Notes under the pieces: model-generated
Database searches by the model: none
Told to the model about the DNA's origin: nothing
The model's input: the letters and a program-made list of their open reading frames with translations, nothing else
Shown: positions 11,707 to 23,158 of the stretch, one piece after another
How the letters are laid out: each line of letters starts with the position of its first letter
How positions within the stretch are numbered: position 1 is the first letter of the stretch
Source of the DNA: Zantedeschia hybrid cultivar
Taxonomy: Eukaryota > Streptophyta > Magnoliopsida > Alismatales > Araceae
Assembly (NCBI GenBank): GCA_030544215.1
Contig: JARZZO010000002.1
Span: 60,720,150 to 60,784,149 of the forward strand
DNA length: 64,000 bases
Direction: 5' to 3'
Position numbers and translations under genes: made by a program

Positions 11707-11988
11707 TCACTGTTCAGCTTCAAAAATCACACTATGTCCTCCGTCACCCAATTGGATGATGCTAATCAAATTATACTTCATCCCATCTATACACATCACA
11801 TCTTCAATGAGATTGATTGATTTGCTGCCCGGTGTGCCACTGCCCATAATTTTGCCTTTGCCATTCTCTCCATAGGTGAATGTGCCTCCTTCATCTTGCA
11901 CGGACTTAAATAAGGTCCATACATCTATCATATGCCTAGAGCACCCACTATTCATGTTCCATTTAGATGCTCCTAGGCTACCTTGCAA
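11707..11988 (-). pseudogene. Element A aspartic protease (catalytic Asp replaced by Asn)
   Basis: The 93-residue open stretch has the copia protease pattern: W-x3-SGCSRHM, then FTYGENGKGKIMGSG, then MKYNLISIIQL. The catalytic D of the D-S/T-G triad is N here (MNSGCSRHM), so the enzyme would be inactive. It ends at the TATTG duplication. The following gag-pre-integrase is at 2,506. Confidence 0.88.
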
Positions 11989-12012
11989 AAATTACTTGAT
12001 AATTTTAGGTGT

Positions 12013-13371
12013 CTAAATCTTTTTTGATCCTTTGAGGTTAGTGGCTAATGCAGATCTTATGGGCACCCAAATCCACTTCCTCCACTTGCAAGTCTTGGAA
12101 GTGTGGCCTAATCTGCAACCGTGTGAGCAACAGTCCATGCAAGAGGCCTTTTTCTTTGAGCTTGATGATGTTGAAGCTTTTATAAATATAAGGAAAGGAT
12201 ATTTCTCTGTGGGCTTTATCTGTATAGAGCTCGTAGGCTGCACATAACCAAGTTCATCTTTTCGGTTATCAGTCTTGAGTCTTTTTAAACAAAGATGCGA
12301 TGTTTATACACCTAGTTAATTTTTTAAGACAAGATTTCAGATATTGGTTCTCTTGTATTAGCTCATTTTCATGACTTTTATCTTCATTAAAGATAATATT
12401 TCCTTTCTTTATCTTAAAAAGTTTAGCATGAAGTTCTTCAAGTTTATTATTATGAGTTTTATTAACCTCACCAAATGACTAGTTTTTAGATTTTAATCAT
12501 TCATTATCTTGGGCTAAGTTGGTATTTTCATGGTGTATTTTAAGCATTTTAAGCTCCTTTGAAAGTATACAGCTCATCAAAGGCCTCTTCCAAAGACAGT
12601 TCCTCACCCGAATTTGAGTAAGCTGAGTTAGAGATTATATGTCCATCCTCATGATGATAATTTTTTGCCATGAGCGCCAAGTTTGCAGCCTCTTCTTCTT
12701 CTTCTGATCTTGAGGAGGAGGATGTGTCTTCTTCATTCTCCCAAGCCATTGCTATGGCCCTCCTCTTGAAGAACTTCTTGAGTTTTTTGGAGTAGTCCTT
12801 GTATTCTTTCTTCTTAAGTTGAAGACATTCGACTCTCAAATGTGCTAGTTATCTGAGGTTGGTTCCTACTTTTTATCCTTATTGTGCCCCTTTTTTATGT
12901 ATCTTTGGTTGAATCTTCTTTGAAGCTTCTTCTTCTTCTTCAGTATTCTCTACAGTCTACGTACAGCAGAGCCTCTTCTTCACTGTCGACTTCACTTTAT
13001 TCACTTGAGGTACCTTCACCTGAGCTGGGAAGACTTGTCTTCAATGCTGAGGAGACCTTTTTCTTTCAGGTGCTCTCCCCAAACCTCTCCATGTTGATCT
13101 CATTTGCCATAAGGGATCCAATATTTTTCTAAAGGCTGACGCAACTGAGGTCATTAGCATCCTCAATTGTCGTCACCTTTGGAGTCCACTGGCTTAGGAG
13201 AGATCTTAGGATCTTTCTAACTAAATCTCCACTGTTGTACTCTTTTCCGAGATCCATCAGCCCATTTGTGATGTCTGCGAACTTGCTGTACATTTGGGTG
13301 ATGGTTTCGAACGGCTCCATCTTGAACTTCTTATACTGAGTTACTAGGATGTCAATCTTAGTCTCCTTCAC
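12013..13371 (-). pseudogene. Element A gag (decayed, several pieces)
   Basis: 13,129-13,371 matches the UBN2-type copia gag core (FADITNGLMDLGKEYNSGDLVRKILRSL). 12,549-12,839 matches the gag C-terminal part with Lys-rich then Ser/Glu-rich runs. 12,013-12,243 carries a damaged zinc knuckle (CSHGCRLGHTSKTC, wrong spacing for CX2CX4HX4C). The pieces are separated by stops and frameshifts. Confidence 0.82.
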
Positions 13372-13745
13372 TTTGTTTTGCCTTCATAAGTTAGCTCTAG
13401 TTTCTTCCACATCTCTTATGCTATTTTGTAGGCTGAGATCCAGTTGAACTCTTTCTTGTCAAGTGCACAGCACAATACACTTTTAGCCTTATTGTTCAAA
13501 AAAATTAAACGCTTGTCACTATCTGTCCATCTGTCTTTGGAAATGGTGATGATGTAGTTACCATCTTCAAATACACTCCAATAAATCAAGGTCAAGACCC
13601 TTAATAAAGTACTCCATTATGCACTTCTAATAAGAGTAATCTTCACCATCGAACAATGGAGGGCAGTTGATGAATTGTCCTTCACCATAACCGTTACACA
13701 TAGCCATTTCTTTCAGATCATTAGATCTTTATAAAAGAGAAACTT

Positions 13746-13757
13746 GCTCTCATACCA
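13746..13757 (-). other. Primer-binding site of element A (initiator Met tRNA)
   Basis: On the minus strand this reads TGGTATGAGAGC, one base off the canonical TGGTATCAGAGC. It lies two bases inside the LTR terminus TGTTATCC at 13,760. It fixes the strand and the 5' end of element A. Confidence 0.88.
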
Positions 13758-13884
13758 CTTGTTATCCTGCTATGTAGAACTTAGAGGGGGTGAATGGGTG
13801 ATTGAAATTTAGTTAAAGCAAATTACGAAAAAAGGAAAAAATTTAAACTGGACAGAAGGAGGAAGAACAAGGAGTTCCACTACT

Positions 13885-13889
13885 GCAAG
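13885..13889. repeat. Target-site duplication GCAAG (left) of the 2.7-kb solo LTR
   Basis: A perfect 5-bp match to 16,600-16,604. Confidence 0.9.
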
Positions 13890-16599
13890 TGTAACGACCC
13901 GCCATCCTATGACCGGAGACCCGGTCACTAAATAGATGTCGGCCCATTAACTGCGGGTTCACACCCGGATCTCACACAACACGTCTGGAGGAGTAAGTGC
14001 TAAACAAGACTAAATATAACAATCACACGGACTACAAAGGTAAGCAAGTGCGCAGGAAGGAAAATAACAATGTCCGTATACAGTCCAACAATAATTACAT
14101 GTCCAACAAATTAAATGAGTACAGGCAGAAGGAAAGTACAACAACATCGGGGCATACCCCGGAACTAAGACAGTTGCTGGTCCGCACACCAAGAAGACAC
14201 CACGCTTCCGCTCGCCACGAGGTCCACACCTGAAACCGCAGGGAGTGAGCCACACCAGAAATGGGCTCAATAGGGATCATCCGATCCCCCGCCTCCCACT
14301 CACACACCCACAAGTGCAACAACAGGGATATATGGCAATTAAGTAAAGCAGTAAACATAGCACTCAACTCTGACATGAAACGAACGATAAGCAGTGTAGC
14401 AAGAACCATTCTAGCAACCCGAAGAACCCAACACAGAGTCATGTCTCACAGTCAAAGTCCACGAAGCGACTGAACCACACTGTCGACCGCAATCAAACGT
14501 CGCCTCCCAACACTACCACCACTGCTCACGCCTGTCCACCCCTACAGTGTTCCGGGGCACTGTAGGGTGAGGCAGTGAGTCAAACTGGGACTAGCTGGAA
14601 CCAGTGTACCGCCACTGCCAGCTACGTGTGCACACAAGCAGTCTAGACTACTGTCCTACCGTCCGGATTGCCTCCACGCTAGGCCTCAGTGCTTCAGGAG
14701 GGCCCTGGGGACCGGCGAACCCCCGTCAAGCCAAAGCTACAGGAACTACCCACAACCCAAATCTTCCGGGTTGCGTCAGGCCAAAGGGCTAAGGGTACCA
14801 CTCGTAACCTTGATCAAAGGTCACATCAGGCCCAGTGGCTAAAGGGTAAGCCAACTCCAACAGTACCACAACCAGCTCCACAGCAAGAAACGCGCCGGAA
14901 GCTGTCACGACAAACAGGGAAACCCCGACCCGCCGAGGCCAAGCAGCAACCCCTCGGATAGCGCACCAGCTACTCCGGCCCGACGGGCTCAAGGTGGTTC
15001 TGCTTTCCTCAGCCTAAGGTGAAACACAACATGTACCCCTTCTCCCACCGGTACGGCACAATGCCTAACAGACACCATGGTCCTTCTCCCATCGGCCCAT
15101 GGTGACAATCGGAAACCACAGTTATTCCAATCCACAATCGCATAAGCACACACACACATATAACATGATGTAACTCCCTTCACGCAGAAGTCCTCAGTCT
15201 CATTGTACAACGTAAAGCATGCATTGGAATCGTCCCATAATGAAAACACATGATAAAACCAGGATTACACAGTTCTGTCTTGAATCGCGTCGACCGAGGT
15301 CGACGCCATTCAGGACCCTCAGACAGGTTCATTGAAGCTAGATTATTCCCTGAAACGCGTCGTCATAGGGAGTCGCCTATTTGAAACGCGTCTAGGTCCA
15401 CAGACGCCATTCACACTGAAATTCCAGATTTACAGACCCTCACTCGGGGTGATTTCCTGCCTAAATGGCGTCATGATGTCCCGACGCCCTTCTGAAAGGC
15501 GTCGTCCATCCATGACGTCATTTAGCGCCAGAACCCCTATCTTGCGAAATCTCGAACAGGGAGGTTTCTGCCCTAAAAGGCGTCGTACTGCCCTGACGCC
15601 CTTCTGAAAGGCGTCGACCAGGCACGACGCCGTTTAGCGCCAGAAACCTGGTTCCCTGGTTCGAACCGAGGGTTTCTCCCTTAACCCCAAACACCCCGAA
15701 AAGCCCCAAAACCAGAAGGGGAGGAAGAGGAATACAACCACCACAAGCATGCTACGAATCCACGATCACAAGCACATCCATTCCCACAAGGAAACCCCCC
15801 TAAACATGCTCAATCTAGCCCAAAACACGTCATGTCACGCCAAAGAAAACACGAGCAACACATGCAAGGTTCGTCCCCCTACCGGTTCATGAACTCCTCC
15901 AAGCTCCTCGCCGCCGACCCGCCGCACCGCAGACCGCCGCCGGTACCCTCGAGGACGCCACCACTCCGCCGGGACGTCGGCCGCCGTCCGGAGAATGGAA
16001 CGCCGCGAAGGAGGTGGTGGAGGTAGAGGTGAGGGGTAAGGAGGCTATGGAGTGATTGGAAGAGGAAGGGAAGGGAGGAAGGAGGGCGGAGGGAGCGGAG
16101 TGGGTGAAGAGAGAGAGTGAGAGGGCGAAAAAAGAGGGAAAGAAGGGGAGGCTCGCGGGGTCAATCTGAATCTAGCAAAAACGCGTCCATCGAGGCAGAC
16201 GCCAATCAGTCTGACAGGACAACCGTACTAACAGCGCTCTGAAACGCGTCCCCACCGTGGACGCCGTTCAGACGACAGGACATGCCGTACTGACAACGCT
16301 CTGGCGCCGTACCCTGACATCGCAGAGGTCACAGTCTGAATCGCGTCGGCCAACCTGGACGCCGTTCAGACGATGTGACCGGGGCCGTACTCTCGCGGCC
16401 CGAAACCCGCCCACGTGGCGCACACGTGGCACAACAACCTGCAGACCTAAATGGCGTCCACACACCCTGACGCCTTTTGAAAGACGTCGAGCAGTGCTGA
16501 CGCCATTCAGCCAGGAATCTCAAGACCCCACAGGGTCCAAACCAAGGGATCCGGCCCGAACCCGACCCGAATACAGAACCCGAAACCTCAGTCCTTACA
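13890..16599. mobile_element. Solo LTR, 2.7 kb, probably Ty3/gypsy, with GCAAG target duplication
   Basis: The insert begins TGTAACGACCCG and ends CAGTCCTTACA, giving TGTAA/TTACA inverted ends. It is flanked by GCAAG at 13,885-13,889 and 16,600-16,604. No primer site, polypurine tract or protein-coding segment is seen, so it is read as one LTR left by recombination of a larger element. The TGTAAC start resembles large gypsy LTRs, which is an inference. It is GC-rich compared with the surrounding LTR. Open frames inside are not recognisable proteins. Confidence 0.85.
15280..16510. repeat. Twelve quasi-palindromic modules (GCGTC-N10-GACGCC) in two clusters
   Basis: Each module is a 12-base arm of the form CTGAAACGCGTC or CTAAATGGCGTC, a variable centre of 10 bases (one has 9), and the complementary arm GACGCCATTCAG. 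They lie at about 15,280, 15,350, 15,380, 15,461, 15,492, 15,573, 15,603, 16,177, 16,239, 16,336, 16,447 and 16,477, each about 34 bp long. Several overlap head to tail and share the CTG/CTA ends. Arms are conserved and centres differ. Function is unknown; they could form hairpins or bind a dimeric protein. This is not a CRISPR array, because spacing between modules is irregular. Confidence 0.85.
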
Positions 16600-16604
16600 G
16601 CAAG
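16600..16604. repeat. Target-site duplication GCAAG (right) of the 2.7-kb solo LTR
   Basis: Matches 13,885-13,889. The interrupted LTR of element A continues after it. Confidence 0.9.
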
Positions 16605-17639
16605 GTACCAATCGCTTGCAGGTTATACACCAAGCAAACAACCCCTACCAATTGCTGGTACTCTCTTCAACACAGTGAAGAGGAAACAACCTCCTGCTCA
16701 CTACAGGCCCTCTCTTCCTTCAATCAGGAAGAGGAAAATGCATAGAACTATATGATGGAATAAATACAAGGGTGCCTCATAAAAGGCAAGTATTCGCAAG
16801 TGAACACAAACAAGATCAAGAATTAGACAAGAATAAAATTAAGAAACATAGGTCTTGATCTTTAAGCAGTCTCCTAGAGTTTCAGTGTATGCAGCGAAAT
16901 GCTTGTGCTATGCAAGACTTCTTTATCTCTCTCTCTCTTTCTTGTTGGCTTCCTTTCAGGCGTGGAGAGGCTCAGATTTTTTACTCTAGGCTCTATGTTC
17001 TCCCTGCTCTGTGTATATCTCTTTTTTTTCCTTATTTTTTTGTTTTGAACAGGAGCTTCAAGATATATATATCCAACTTTCAAAATCTGCCGATTAGACT
17101 GGAAAAGAAACATCTTAGAGTACAGCTTTCCGTTGTGTCTAACATTTGAATTTTTCAAAGAGAGAGGGAGAGTTTCTGCTGACATGCACCACCTTTTGAT
17201 TTGTCACTTGAAAGTTTCAAAACCAACTAGGTACATGCCGCCAAAGGTACTCAAGGACAACCTTAGACCAGTTGGCGAGATCTTCTGATATTAACCTGAT
17301 ATAAAAGGATACACGAAAAAGGCAACCATGCTTTTTCTACCTTGTGTGTCAGCGTAATGGAGCTCCATAATAATATGACAATATAGATGCATAGGAACTC
17401 ATGAAAAAGTCTAAAAGTTGTCAGTCAATGTTGTAAAAAATCTCTCTGCTAGAATGCTTAATATAAATAAGGCAAGCTAAAAGTATGACTAAAAAGAGCA
17501 CGAACACATAGACCAACAACTATATGGTAAAAAGCTAGACAATCATATCACGAAGATCAAGAACACATACATAATTAAACTCATAAGAGAACAAATAAAT
17601 TAATATGTATAAGGAAATAATACATTGTTCGAAATTTTA

Positions 17640-18275
17640 GATTCAATCAATAATGGATGGAGCAAGTACACAATAATCGATTTAAAAATAGCAATTAATT
17701 GAAGCCATAAATAAGAATTAATTGATTTTAGAACATAAAGATAATCGGAAATCAATTAGAGTCTCAAATTGATTGATCCTAACACAATAATCGACCAGTT
17801 ATGAAACTATAATTGAACTGGTAATCTGTCACAGTAATCGATTAATCGTGAAACGATAATTGAAGTAACAGGCACTCATATTAATTGATTAAACACGAGA
17901 TAGTAATTGATTGATCGTAGAACTGTAATCGAAGTTTCGAATGATAAGAGTAATTGATTAATCCGATATCAATAATCGAAGTACAAAACTAGTAATCGAT
18001 TAGAGTTCTATTAATAATCGAAGCGAAAGACTTAAACATATAATCGATTTACAATATACCGATAATCAAAGTGAAAACGCAAAGTCGTAATTGATTAAGG
18101 TTGTATCCATAATCAAAGGGAACACTTGAAATGATAATCAATTTGAGATATATTGTTAATCGAAACAAGTAATCGATTAAGGCTAAATCGTTAATCGAAT
18201 GGAGTAATATAATCGATATAAAGAATGAATCGATTAATGAAGTTAGAACATACATATACAATGTTAATCGATTAG
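17640..18275. repeat. Array of about 27 TAATCGATT / ATAATCGAAG motifs
   Basis: In about 630 bp there are roughly 27 occurrences of TAAT(C/T)GA. Forms of the type GTAATCGATT tend to alternate with forms like ATAATCGAAG at intervals of about 20-40 bp, separated by unrelated short spacers. Similar AATCGATT-rich stretches are known from LTRs of SIRE-type copia elements, so this is most likely part of the 5' LTR of element A. No gene is seen. Confidence 0.7.
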
Positions 18276-18971
18276 AATTAGCCACTTATAGAGTCAAATA
18301 GGTAAATTTGTGACAAATAAGAGCAATTATGGTTCCAACATGTTACTGGACAGAAACATAAGCTATTGAATTTTCTCATATTTTTTGGACCATTAGACAT
18401 AATTTATGAACATTAAACCTAATTTTTAGAGTTGAAAATTCAATAATTATATCAAAAAATAACAAACAAATTCAAAAATAGCTAAACTTCATAAACATGT
18501 CAAATAGGTCCAATGAAATGTGTGTGCAAAGTTTCATACAAATTGGAGTTTATATAAGTGATTTGTAATATCAAGTGAGAGTTCAAGAACTTGAGTCAAA
18601 TTTGGCTAATCGAATAAATAATAGAAAAATAATGAATAAATTTTCAAAAATTATAAAATTTTGTAGACATATAAGTTCATCAAAACAAAGTTGTGGTCAA
18701 GATTTCAGATAATTTGGACAATAGTCATGGAGTTATGGTCCACCGACTTTGTTCAACTTGATAACTTTACCACCAGTCCAACTATTGAAGTCAGTCCAAG
18801 TTGGAGACCCCAAGTTCAATCAATGTCACACTAAGAAATCGCATTGTTCCACCTAAATGTCAACTACTAAACTCTCAAGATAATTCAAATCCATTTGGTG
18901 GGTCAACTCAATCTTATTATGACATCCTATAGCATCTAGAGAAGACCCTTGCCAAAATTTCGATTCTCGAA

Positions 18972-19433
18972 TTGGTTAGGAGATCTCCCACACATAGGGA
19001 AATCTTGTTCAACTTCCTCCAACTAATCATAGTTAGTGAATATCTTCCTACTAGTGGAGTCACCAATGCCATTCTCTCAGTTATGCAAACACCCATGATC
19101 TCTTTCTCGGATAAAGACTCGACTTCCCCAGAATGTCGGTCTCTTTCCTTATGCTTGACCGTCACACTCAATGGTTGCTCAGTGGATTCCATCTTGCTAG
19201 ATATTGGTGCCTCGATTAATGTCTGTCTATTCAAAACCCTCAAGAGAATAGGAATCGATCAAGACAAGATTGAGTCCACCTCCATGATGATTTCAACTTA
19301 TGACAACTCTCAAAGATCGGCCAACGGTAAGATCTTCCTTCAGCAGGAAATTAGGTCGGTAGCCATGATCTCTGAATTTTACATTCTTGATGTTAACCCC
19401 ATATATAATGACATTTTGAGAAGACTTGGTTAG
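18972..19433 (+). pseudogene. Element C aspartic protease
   Basis: A 153-residue open stretch is typical of Tat/Ogre protease: VTLNGCSVDSILLDIGASINVC (active-site region with DIGA), then MMISTYDNSQRSANGKI, FYILDVNPIYNDIL and an LG end. The triad is D-I-G where D-N/T-G is usual. A stop follows. The adjoining sequence continues in other frames to the G-patch. Confidence 0.82.
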
Positions 19434-19619
19434 ATCAAACTCAAATAGTGCCTTCCACCAATCATCAATGCTATAAATTTCCATACAATGAGAAGATTGT
19501 AAGATCAAAAGCACTCCTTACATTGAGTCTTTGGATTCTATGACAGCTGAACAAATCCCGTACAAGATCACTTCTAGAAAAGGAAAGGAGCTCGTTCTTT
19601 CCTTGGTCAACTCTTAACC

Positions 19620-19760
19620 CAAACCCTTGCCCAGTATAGGATGGCGACTTATGGATAAAATGGGATACATTCAGGCTCTGGGCTAGGCAAAGAAAAACAA
19701 GGGATTCGGGAACCCATTTCTGAAAATCTAGTTGTTGGAGGGTTTGAATTTGGGTACCAA
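19620..19760 (+). pseudogene. Element C G-patch-like segment (frameshifted)
   Basis: Across one frameshift the sequence reads DKMGY, then HSGSGLGKEKQGIREPIS and ENLVVGGFEF. This matches the glycine-rich G-patch motif carried by some plant Tat/Ogre-type polyproteins downstream of the protease. G-patch domains bind RNA or activate helicases; the role in the retroelement is not established here. Confidence 0.7.
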
Positions 19761-19829
19761 CCAATTGAACAAGTTGAAGAATCAAAAGAACGAACTCTTT
19801 CGAATCACTTTGTAAAGAAGATACAAGAA

Positions 19830-19834
19830 TCTCA
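19830..19834. repeat. Target-site duplication TCTCA (left) of the plus-strand solo LTR
   Basis: TCTCA here corresponds to TCTCC at 21,396-21,400, four of five identical. Confidence 0.7.
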
Positions 19835-21395
19835 TGTCAGTCTTAGGTGACCTACAAGCCAATATGACTTTGTATAATCTCGTTCATTTATTAATAAAAT
19901 GGCATTATTTCATTATTCGTAATTTGTTTTATTATTGTTTCATAATGAAGGCCGTGAATATGTACAATAGTGATCAGATTATGATGAAATCACACTAATG
20001 AGACTGATCGTTTATACTTACATATTCTTGATTGTTCCTAGTCAGAGGATATCTGAGAAGGATATTAGATATCCAATTAGATTAATACTGATTACTCATG
20101 CTCATATGATGAGAGTGATTGATCTCATAGTCACTTGTGCGGAGACACTAAGGCGAATCTGTAGGTACTCATTAGAGAATGAGTTCACTGAACTGATCCT
20201 ACTGAATCGTTGGATGGTAATGTGCTTAAGTGTCAACCAGCTTGATTCTATTGTTGCAGTTCCGTAGATGGTCCTCGGACCTGAGATACCAATGACACTT
20301 TGTCGGTGGACTTCTGTACTTTGACTTTGGTTTATAGATATCTATTCACAGGATTCTAAACAGCTAAGGATCGAGTACAACAGAATATCGACGAAGAAAA
20401 TTGAGTGTTCAATAACGAATCATTTGCTCTCAGTATTCAGATAGAGAATGCTCTAAGTAGGATGCGCAAGAGTCCCTGGCCAGGGGAGACAATAATATCG
20501 GGAAAGGAATTTTTCGATATTATACGGCAGCATCCGATCTAAGTGAGTTGACCGGTTAGGGTTTGACGGTTCACCATACCCTGAGTTGACTCGAGAGCAT
20601 TCCGCGAATGAAGGATTATATCCACGTGATAACCATCGGCGGAAAGGTTCCAAAAGTGGATTGCTTAACCCTAATACCTTCCAAGTTCACGTGGTGTTGC
20701 TTGTCACCCAACGTGATCGGAAGCCCGACCAAATTGAATGTGCGACATTAATTCTGTTGATTAATTAATTAATATGAGTTATTAATTGATTAATGAAGTC
20801 AATGATGAGTCATTGGACTTATTAGGCTATTAACTAGACTGGTAATTTGGCCTAGAGGATCACACATAAAAAATTCTCAAGGCGATGGATTAAAAGTGGG
20901 TTTTATATTTTTCCGAGGTTTTTATGAAAAATCCCGCGGTAAGTATAAAATATAGCAAGTGGGCTGACCAGGCCAGACATATGCTCAGCCTTGGCCGCCC
21001 CCTCCTCTCTCCATCTCTCTCTCTGGTGCCCCTAGTCGGCCCCCCTCTCTAGGGTCTGCTTCACCATCTTCTCCGACTCCCGTAGACGGGAATTCGACCG
21101 CGCCTTGTGGCAGTCGTCGCGGCAAACGACGACTTGACTGTGGGCTGCGAGGAACGAGGAACATAAGGAAATCTATCACGAGGAGAATCGCATGGACTTC
21201 GTTAGAGGCCGGACGTCTGCGCGGCTGGTGGTGTCACACCGACGGAACCGTTCGAACGCATATTCGAATTCGCGCAAGGTGATGGCCAATCACTGATTTT
21301 TGGTTTTTGTTTATCTAAACATACAAGGATCGCTGTATTTAATTTTTATTTTATTCCGTTGCATTCGCGATCTCGAGAAACACGAGAACCTTACA
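19835..21395 (+). mobile_element. Solo LTR of the B family, plus orientation
   Basis: It starts TGTCAGTCTTAGGTGACC and ends ACACGAGAACCTTACA. It is the reverse complement of the B LTRs along its full 1,561 bp with clear divergence. Flanks TCTCA and TCTCC are a near-match 5-bp duplication, and element C sequence lies on both sides with no internal retroelement sequence. Read as a full element collapsed by LTR-LTR recombination. Confidence 0.88.
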
Positions 21396-22338
21396 TCTCC
21401 AAGGGTGGATCACCTTAAGGACAAGTTGAAGGAAGAAACAAGTAATGAAGTCTAAGGGGAGGATGAGTTTGGAGATGACTTTGGTTTACAATTATTATTC
21501 CCTAAACCAATCATTCTACGAGGGGGAGGGGGGATCTTCTTAGCAACAAATGATCCGGCGCCCGTCACATTCATCCCCTTTCTATTCCATCCACCTCCCT
21601 TTCCTATGCTTCCATCACCGGTCGTGGCTCATTCCCTTGAGTAATTTATGCTTAAAGTCCACGACCACCAAAAAAAAAAGTCCCACTCCCGAATGGGAGG
21701 ATGCAAAATCACCATCGAGGAGCCCATGTGCTGATGCAATTCTACTGCCATCGGGTCTTTGTCTCAAGGACCCACTCTTATCTCTTCAGTAAAAGATCCA
21801 ATTCGCTCTCAGTTTAGGAGCCTTGTACATAGTAATTTAGGGATTAGGAAATCTTCTTCTTTTTCTAAGAGGTGTAAGGAAAAGCAAGTTCCTTCCTTTT
21901 TTCTAAGAGATAGCAAGTAGGCAGATGTTTAGAAAAAGTCGATGAATTTCTTCAGATAGGAGCTATCTCCGAGCCAGAAGAGCAATTCAAACGTGAATCT
22001 TGCAATGATGGTCTAGGTGTGTTCGAGCTCAGTGAAGGTGAGGATGAAGAGGACGATGATTTGGCTAAACCATTTGTGAGTGGGATGAGGCGGTTCGATG
22101 AGCCTTTGTCAGCCATCGATGAACCCACTAAAAAAGTTAACCTCAGCACTGTATAGGACCCGAAGATAGTGCTAATCAGTGTCAAATTGAGTGAAGAAGA
22201 AGAACAGTCCATTGTCACCGTACTTAAAGAATATCCTGATGGGCTTGCATGGTCATATGAAGACATGTCCGGGTTAGACACGGAACTAGTGGAGCATCAG
22301 CTTGTCCTCAAACCTAACGCCAAACCAATGAAATAAAC

Positions 22339-23128
22339 TTGAAAGGGTTGCAACTAGAATTAACACTTAAGGTTAAGGAGGAGGTTGACAAATTACACCA
22401 GGCAAAGTTCATCCCAGTAGTGCTTTCTCCCAAGTGGGTAGCCAATATCGTCTTTGTAGCGAAAAAGGATAGAACGGTTAGGGTCTGCATAGATTTCCGT
22501 AACCTTAACCAAGCTTGTCCAAAGGACGATTTCCCACTTCATCATATAGATTCGTTGGTTGACAATACCGTTGGGTATGAAATGCTCTCCTTTATGGACA
22601 TATTTTCAGGGTATAATTAGATCAAACTAGCAGAAGAAGATCAAGAAGAAAACATCATTTATAATCACATGGGGGACTTATTGCTATGTGGTCATGCCAT
22701 TTGGGCTTAAGAACGTTGGAACCACTTATCAAAGGGCGATGATGGCAATTTTTCATGACATGATCCATACTTATATGGAGGTTTATGTAGATGATATATT
22801 AGTGAAATCTAAGACAAGGTTAGGGCATACTCAAATCCTCAGGAGAGTGATGCAGAGATCAAGGGAGCACCAATTGAAAATGAACCCAAAGAAGTATGTG
22901 TTTGGGGTTTCGTCTGGTAAATTGCTAGGATTCATGGTAAGTAGACGAGGGATTGAGGTGGATCTGGATAAGGTGAAGGTGATAGCGGAAATACCTCCTC
23001 CTAGGAATGTTAAGGAAGTAAGGGGCCTCATTGGCCATCTACGATTCATTAGATGGTTCATTTCTCAACACTCCTTAAGGTGCAAATCCTTTTATAAACT
23101 ATTGAAAGAAGGGGCAAAGTTCAATTAG
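22339..23128 (+). pseudogene. Element C reverse transcriptase (two frames)
   Basis: 22,339-22,620 has the N-terminal RT motifs: VKEEVDKL, a PKWVAN segment, VCIDFRNLNQACPKDDFPL and MDIFSGYN. After a frameshift, 22,688-23,128 has VMPFGLKN, the catalytic YVDD at 22,783-22,794, and the thumb/connection region (LGFMVSRRGIEVD, then VKEVRGLIGHL). It is gypsy type, broken by the frameshift and flanking stops. Confidence 0.92.
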
Positions 23129-23158
23129 AGCGATAAGTGTCAAAAGGCCTTTGACGAT

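Larger units (their letters stand above)
11706..13759 (-). mobile_element. Ty1/copia element A, right part: gag and protease
   Basis: The 5' coding half of element A continues after the B insertion. Reading leftward from the primer site, it shows gag (UBN2-like), a serine/acid-rich gag C-terminus, a degenerate zinc knuckle and aspartic protease. The style (LVRKILRSL, an EDTSSSS/EEEEEAANLALMA stretch, the SGCSRHM protease) resembles the SIRE/Maximus lineage. Frames are broken throughout. Confidence 0.88.
13760..18900 (-). repeat. 5' LTR of element A, interrupted (13,760-13,889 and from 16,600; right end uncertain)
   Basis: The LTR begins at the TGTTATCC terminus next to the primer site and is split by a solo LTR at 13,890-16,599. 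It resumes at 16,600 and probably reaches 18.3-18.9 kb, including the AATCGATT-rich block. The right limit is inferred: no partner LTR is in the window, and gypsy coding starts near 18.95 kb. Excluding the insert, it would be about 2-2.4 kb. Confidence 0.6.

Noticed and set aside
14010..14480. Open frames of 70-115 residues on both strands at the start of the 2.7-kb solo LTR
   Set aside because: They are within an LTR defined by its ends and target duplication. No retroelement or host protein similarity is seen.
15280..16510. CRISPR-like array of palindromic repeats
   Set aside because: This is plant nuclear DNA. The conserved parts are the arms of each hairpin and the 10-base centres are far too short for spacers. 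Distances between modules are irregular.
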